64,000 bases of DNA from Bacillota bacterium (GTDB lineage: Bacteria > Bacillota > Clostridia > Acetivibrionales > DSM-1351): positions 5,586 through 69,585 of the forward strand of contig JAEWOH010000076.1 of NCBI GenBank assembly GCA_023460955.1. The letters are read 5' to 3'. Position 1 is the first letter of the stretch. Every line of letters starts with the position of its first letter. Both the position numbers and the translations under genes were made by a program. The notes under the pieces are model-generated. The model searched no databases, was not told the DNA's origin, and saw only the letters and a program-made list of their open reading frames with translations. Of the stretch, positions 60,312 through 64,000 are shown piece after piece.

Positions 60312-61961
60312 ATGAATAATTCGGATTGTAAGTTTATATTGATAGGAGGAGCGTGGCCTTATGCAAACGGCTCGCTTCATATCGGAAGAGTCTCGGCATT
60401 AATACCGGGGGATATACTGGCAAGATACCACAGAGCTAAAGGAGATCATGTTTACTATATTTCAGGAAGTGACTGCCACGGAACACCTGTTGCAATCAGG
60501 GCTAAACAGGAGCGAAAAACACCTGAACAGATCAGCGACTTTTATCATGAGGAATTCAAGGAATGCTTTGACCGACTTGGATTTACTTATGATTCTTATG
60601 ACAAAACCTCCTCTGAAGCACATAAAAGCTTTGTGAGAGAGTTTCACAGGATTATGTATAAAGGAGAGCATATATTTGAAAAAAGTGTTCCTCAGGCATA
60701 TTGCACACTTTGTAACAGCTTTCTGGCTGACAGGCTGGTTGAAGGCAGGTGCCCCGAATGCGGACAGGGGGCCAGGGGGGATCAGTGTGATGCCTGCGGC
60801 AGGGTGTTGGAGCCCGAACTGCTCGTAAAGCCCAAATGCTCAGTATGTGGTACAGAACCTGAATTCCGGGAGAGCAACCATCTTTATTTGGCTCTGTCCA
60901 AACTTGAGGAACAAATTAATAATTATGTGGACAGCCATCCAGAATGGAGAAAAAACGCAATTGCCTTTTCTAAAAAATATATAAATGAGGGCTTGCGTGA
61001 CAGAGCCGTGACTAGAGACCTGGATTGGGGTATAGAAGTTCCAAAGGAAGGCTTTGCTAACAAAAAAATTTATATCTGGGCAGAAAATGTTCTGGGATAC
61101 TTATCCGGAAGTTTCCAGAAGACAAGGGACAAGGAAGATGAATTTAATGAACTGTGGTTTGGAAACAATACCAGACACTATTATGTCCACGGAAAAGACA
61201 ACATCCCCTTTCATTCAATAATACTGCCCGGTCTGCTGCTGGCTAACGGTCGAGGCTGGCACCTCCCGGACTCGATGGTTTCCTGTGAATACCTGACATT
61301 AGAGGGCAAAAAAATATCGACCAGCAGAAATTATGCCGTTTGGGTAAAAGATATGCTTGATATTTACCATCCCGATTCAATAAGGTATTTCCTTATCACT
61401 AACGGCCCCGAAAAAAGGGATACCGACTTCACTTGGCGGGAGTATGTAAACAGCCACAATAGTGAGTTGCTCGGTGCCTACGGAAATTTTGCAAACAGGA
61501 ACCTGGCGTTTATAGCGAAATATTTCGACGGGGTTGTTCCGGAAGGAAAGCTGGAAGCAGATATTAATTCGAAGATTACGGATTTATATCAATCTATCGG
61601 TAAAAAAATTGAGGAGGGTGCTTTTAAAGAAGCTCTTGATGGAATCTTTGAGTTTGTCAGGTGGTCAAACAAATACTTTGATGTACAAAAACCCTGGGAA
61701 ACTAGGAATACAGCACCTGAAACCTGTAAAAACACTCTTTTTAACTGCATTCAGATTATTTCTAATTTAGCTGTTCTGTTGAAGCCTTTTCTTCCTTTCT
61801 CCTCTGAAAAGCTTCAGCGATGGCTTGACTTAAATGATTGCTGGAAGCCTCAATTTGTAGCTGCCGGTTATAGCTTACCTGAAACAGGAATTTTATTTGA
61901 AAGAATAGAAAAAAGTCGGGTGGAAGAGGAAATAAAGAAGCTTCAGGACCTTATCGGATAA
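60312..61961 (+). CDS. metG: Methionyl-tRNA synthetase (short, KISTS-type)
   Basis: MetRS charges tRNA-Met. The HIGH-type motif is NGSLHIGRVSALIPGD, and the connective domain has zinc knuckles CTLC...CPEC and CDAC...CSVC. The KMSKS loop is GKKISTSRNYAVWV, that is KISTS. The anticodon-binding domain ends near residue 549 and there is no C-terminal tRNA-binding (EMAP-like) domain. ATG at 60312 follows GGAGG at about 60302; an in-frame start at 60273 is less likely. The motif form resembles the second, antibiotic-insensitive MetRS type found in some Firmicutes, which is inference. Confidence 0.95.
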   Translation: MNNSDCKFILIGGAWPYANGSLHIGRVSALIPGDILARYHRAKGDHVYYISGSDCHGTPVAIRAKQERKTPEQISDFYHEEFKECFDRLGFTYDSYDKTSSEAHKSFVREFHRIMYKGEHIFEKSVPQAYCTLCNSFLADRLVEGRCPECGQGARGDQCDACGRVLEPELLVKPKCSVCGTEPEFRESNHLYLALSKLEEQINNYVDSHPEWRKNAIAFSKKYINEGLRDRAVTRDLDWGIEVPKEGFANKKIYIWAENVLGYLSGSFQKTRDKEDEFNELWFGNNTRHYYVHGKDNIPFHSIILPGLLLANGRGWHLPDSMVSCEYLTLEGKKISTSRNYAVWVKDMLDIYHPDSIRYFLITNGPEKRDTDFTWREYVNSHNSELLGAYGNFANRNLAFIAKYFDGVVPEGKLEADINSKITDLYQSIGKKIEEGAFKEALDGIFEFVRWSNKYFDVQKPWETRNTAPETCKNTLFNCIQIISNLAVLLKPFLPFSSEKLQRWLDLNDCWKPQFVAAGYSLPETGILFERIEKSRVEEEIKKLQDLIG

Positions 61962-62011
61962 CTTTTATAGAATAATAAATGCGTTGGGAAAATTATATAT
62001 ATCAAGAAAAG

Positions 62012-62035
62012 GGGGAAGTCTTAATTGACTTCCCC
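62012..62035. terminator. Bidirectional terminator between metG and the NRAMP gene
   Basis: GGGGAAGTC (62012-62020), loop TTAATT, GACTTCCCC (62027-62035). The minus-strand side is followed by CTTTTCTT and the plus side by an AT-rich run. It lies between two convergent genes. Confidence 0.75.
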
Positions 62036-62083
62036 AATATATTTATAGAACGAGGGTCTAGGTAATAGTATCTATTGTATGAT

Positions 62084-63409
62084 TTAAATTCCGCCGGAGA
62101 AGGTCAGAACGAGTAGCAGAATATTGGCTGCAATTATTATACTTGCTATAATCCATCCCACAACATTGGTAACGGGCTTATTGACCAGTGAGCCCATTAA
62201 ATCCTTCCGCTTTGTTATCAGCAGCATTGGGATAATTGCAAAGGGAAGCACGAAGCTAAGCGAAACCTGACTGAAGACCAGTGCCTGCATCGGGTTTATC
62301 CCCAGAATTATAATCAGCATAGCCGGCAGCATGGTAACCAGCCTGGTTATATTATCGCTTATCTTAAGCCCTACAAACCCCTGCATGATGGTTGTGCCGG
62401 CCATAGTGCCTACCACGGAAGAGGATAAACCCGATGCGATAAGTGCCAGCCCGAAAGCTCCGCTTGAAGCTGCACCCAGCAAGGGTGACAAAGATTTGTG
62501 CGCCTGTTCTATGGTTTCCACTGCCATGCCGTTTCTGTAAAATACCGCAGCAGAGACGATTACCATTGCAGCATTAATTATAAAAGCAATATTCATGGCT
62601 ATTGTTATGTCAATGCGTTCCAGCTTTAAATGCTGCTTTTTCTCCTGCTCGGTACAGTTGACGTTTCTTTGCTGCACCAGCTGTGAGTGCAGGTATATGA
62701 CGTGGGGCATTACGGTTGCACCTAGCATGCCTACAGCTATAAGCACCGCTTCGCCGTTGGGTATTGAAGGCATCAGCACATGAAGGCCGGCCTGTGCCCA
62801 ATCGGGCTTAGCAAGGAAAAGTTCCAGAGTATAGGATATACAGATTACTGCGACAAGTATGGATATAACTCCTTCTACCACCCGCTGCCCATACTTTCCC
62901 ATATATACTATGAAAAATGTGAGGCATGCGGTAATCAGGCCGGCCAAGGCCATTGGTATATTAAAAAGTAAGTACAGTCCCAGAGTACAACCCAGGAATT
63001 CTGCCAGGTTAGTAGCCATTGCGGCGAGTTCTGCTACTACCCAGAAACACCAGTTTGTTTTTCTTGTAAAGACTTTTCCGCACATCTGGGGAAGGTTACA
63101 GCCTGTCGCAATACCGAGTTTTGCAGAAAGAGCCTGAAGAAAAATTGCCATGAGATTACTCCAGAGAATAACCCATACAAGATTATAATTAAACTTGGAA
63201 CCTCCGCTGATATTTGTTGCGAAGTTACCCGGGTCTACATAAGCTACGCTTACAATAAAAGCCGGACCTAAAAATTTGAGTAATGTTCTGAACTTAGACA
63301 AGGGCTGACGGTTTCTTGTAAATAATTTATCTACACTCAAGGTATCGGCTTGAGATCCAACCTGCGCTCCGGCTGTAGGTATATAGCTTTCCTCCAACAT
63401 AAGTAGCAC
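62084..63409 (-). CDS. mntH: NRAMP-family divalent metal transporter (MntH-like)
   Basis: NRAMP proteins import Mn2+ or Fe2+ with protons. The metal-binding motifs are visible: DPGNFATNISGG in the first helix and MPHVIYLHSQLV in the sixth. About eleven membrane helices and 441 residues match the family. The N-terminal 25 residues before the first helix are extra. GAGGTG precedes the start on the minus strand. No metal riboswitch was recognised upstream. Confidence 0.93.
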   Translation of the reverse strand: MLLMLEESYIPTAGAQVGSQADTLSVDKLFTRNRQPLSKFRTLLKFLGPAFIVSVAYVDPGNFATNISGGSKFNYNLVWVILWSNLMAIFLQALSAKLGIATGCNLPQMCGKVFTRKTNWCFWVVAELAAMATNLAEFLGCTLGLYLLFNIPMALAGLITACLTFFIVYMGKYGQRVVEGVISILVAVICISYTLELFLAKPDWAQAGLHVLMPSIPNGEAVLIAVGMLGATVMPHVIYLHSQLVQQRNVNCTEQEKKQHLKLERIDITIAMNIAFIINAAMVIVSAAVFYRNGMAVETIEQAHKSLSPLLGAASSGAFGLALIASGLSSSVVGTMAGTTIMQGFVGLKISDNITRLVTMLPAMLIIILGINPMQALVFSQVSLSFVLPFAIIPMLLITKRKDLMGSLVNKPVTNVVGWIIASIIIAANILLLVLTFSGGI

Positions 63410-63583
63410 CTCAAAAATGTTACAGCCAGCTAATAACTTTAGCTGAGACTAATTTCGTTTACCTAATCTAAAATATGTATCAACAGGTAAAAGTGTTACA
63501 CACAAGAAAACAAACAAAATGAAATACATCAGAACAGAGATATGCCGTTAATATCTACGGAGGTCTTAACCCTGGAAACTTAC

Positions 63584-63608
63584 AAAAAAACCATCTGAGT
63601 ACAGATGG
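63584..63608 (-). terminator. Intrinsic terminator of the small Cys-rich gene
   Basis: Read on the minus strand, CCATCTG-TACT-CAGATGG (63608-63591) is followed by a run of seven T (63590-63584). Confidence 0.85.
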
Positions 63609-63640
63609 TTGAAATATAAAGCTATTTAGGTTGACATAAT

Positions 63641-63823
63641 TTACGCTACGACTTCCATAGGGCTTTTCTTTTCCGGTTTTGACAGGTAATCCTGGTAACT
63701 TAACTCCTCACAAGGATAATATTTCATATCAGACGGATTCTTTATGAATAAATATTCGGTAAAGGTACAAACCTTTTTTCCTTTTTCCTGAGAGTAATAA
63801 TCACAATAACTACAATTCAACAT
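63641..63823 (-). CDS. Small Cys-rich protein of unknown function
   Basis: The 60-residue product starts MLNCSYCDYYSQEKGKKVCT and has a second Cys-containing segment YYPCEELSYQDYL. The CxxC plus two further Cys suggest a metal or redox site. GGAGGTG precedes the ATG on the minus strand and a terminator follows, so it is a real transcription unit. I recognise no family. Confidence 0.7.
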   Translation of the reverse strand: MLNCSYCDYYSQEKGKKVCTFTEYLFIKNPSDMKYYPCEELSYQDYLSKPEKKSPMEVVA

Positions 63824-64000
63824 ATAAACGCACCTCCATAATTAGCCTTCATAAATCTATTACTAATTATAGAATCCGGACCTCATATAACAATGAATAT
63901 ATTTTTGTGCATTACCCAAATAAATAAAACAGACTATTATTTATACGGAATTTTAAGTTTCCTCAGTATTTTGTTTAATAAAATCGCTTAGTCTATTAAG

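Noticed and set aside
63420..63540. Manganese riboswitch or MntR box before the NRAMP gene
   Set aside because: A TTAGG-like stretch exists, but no convincing palindrome or yybP-ykoY core could be identified.

Overview
The window looks like a low-GC Clostridia chromosome, most likely the Ruminiclostridium / Clostridium cluster III group. Grounds: AT-rich codon use, strong GGAGG ribosome-binding sites with many TTG/GTG starts, a Firmicutes-order S10-spc-alpha ribosomal supercluster with the clostridial map-KOW-infA-rpmJ segment, zinc-ribbon forms of S14, S4, L24, L36 and adenylate kinase, an ECF transporter cassette after rplQ, a T-box leader, and a clostridial type IV pilus locus. The genus is an inference; no rRNA or tRNA gene is visible.

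Layout. (1) 1-13406: type IV pilus / type II secretion-like operon: PilC (cut by the window edge), a pilin followed by a terminator-like hairpin, minor pseudopilins, PilN, PilO, a very large pseudopilin without Glu5, a lipoprotein, a 1298-residue secreted DUF5057-type protein with an internal duplication, and prepilin peptidase PilD. (2) 13437-30920: ribosomal supercluster from rpsJ to rplQ with secY, adk, map, infA and rpoA. It starts with a promoter and a long leader ending in a terminator, and several spacers hold runs of hairpins. (3) 30921-42997: the ECF energising module and truA, but split. ecfA1 is bracketed by two copies of an unrecognised structured element of about 230-240 nt. An HAD hydrolase, an RsmC-like methyltransferase and a five-gene dlt-like operon lie between ecfA1 and ecfA2-ecfT-truA. 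The dlt-like operon encodes an adenylating ligase, a GNAT, a carrier protein, an MBOAT and an SGNH-deacetylase fusion. (4) 43124-49569: a nitrilase-family enzyme, an FtsX-type ABC exporter and a response regulator with a sensor kinase that is frameshifted exactly at a GGG-TAA site. (5) 49570-50895: the rplM-rpsI operon with its own promoters and terminator. (6) 51021-59719: accessory genes, including a DUF1905/YdeI protein, an ArsR-like regulator and a neighbouring ABC exporter that share an identical 16-bp promoter-proximal motif, a LytTR-DUF3021-ABC module, a GNAT that seems to start at ATT, a VOC protein, a metallo-hydrolase and an Lrp regulator. (7) 59720-63823: a strong promoter and T-box leader before a short methionyl-tRNA synthetase, then, on the minus strand, an NRAMP metal transporter and a small Cys-rich protein.

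How it fits together. The pilus genes supply the cytoplasmic, inner-membrane and fibre parts except PilM and the motor ATPases, which probably lie upstream. EcfA1, EcfA2 and EcfT form the shared energising unit for vitamin and metal uptake. The dlt-like operon should activate a small acid, load it on the carrier and pass it through the MBOAT channel to an envelope acceptor, with the SGNH-NodB protein finishing or editing the modification outside. The best candidates for something undescribed are the paired structured elements around ecfA1, with compensatory base changes in several helices, and the dlt-like operon with its SGNH-NodB fusion inserted into the ECF locus.
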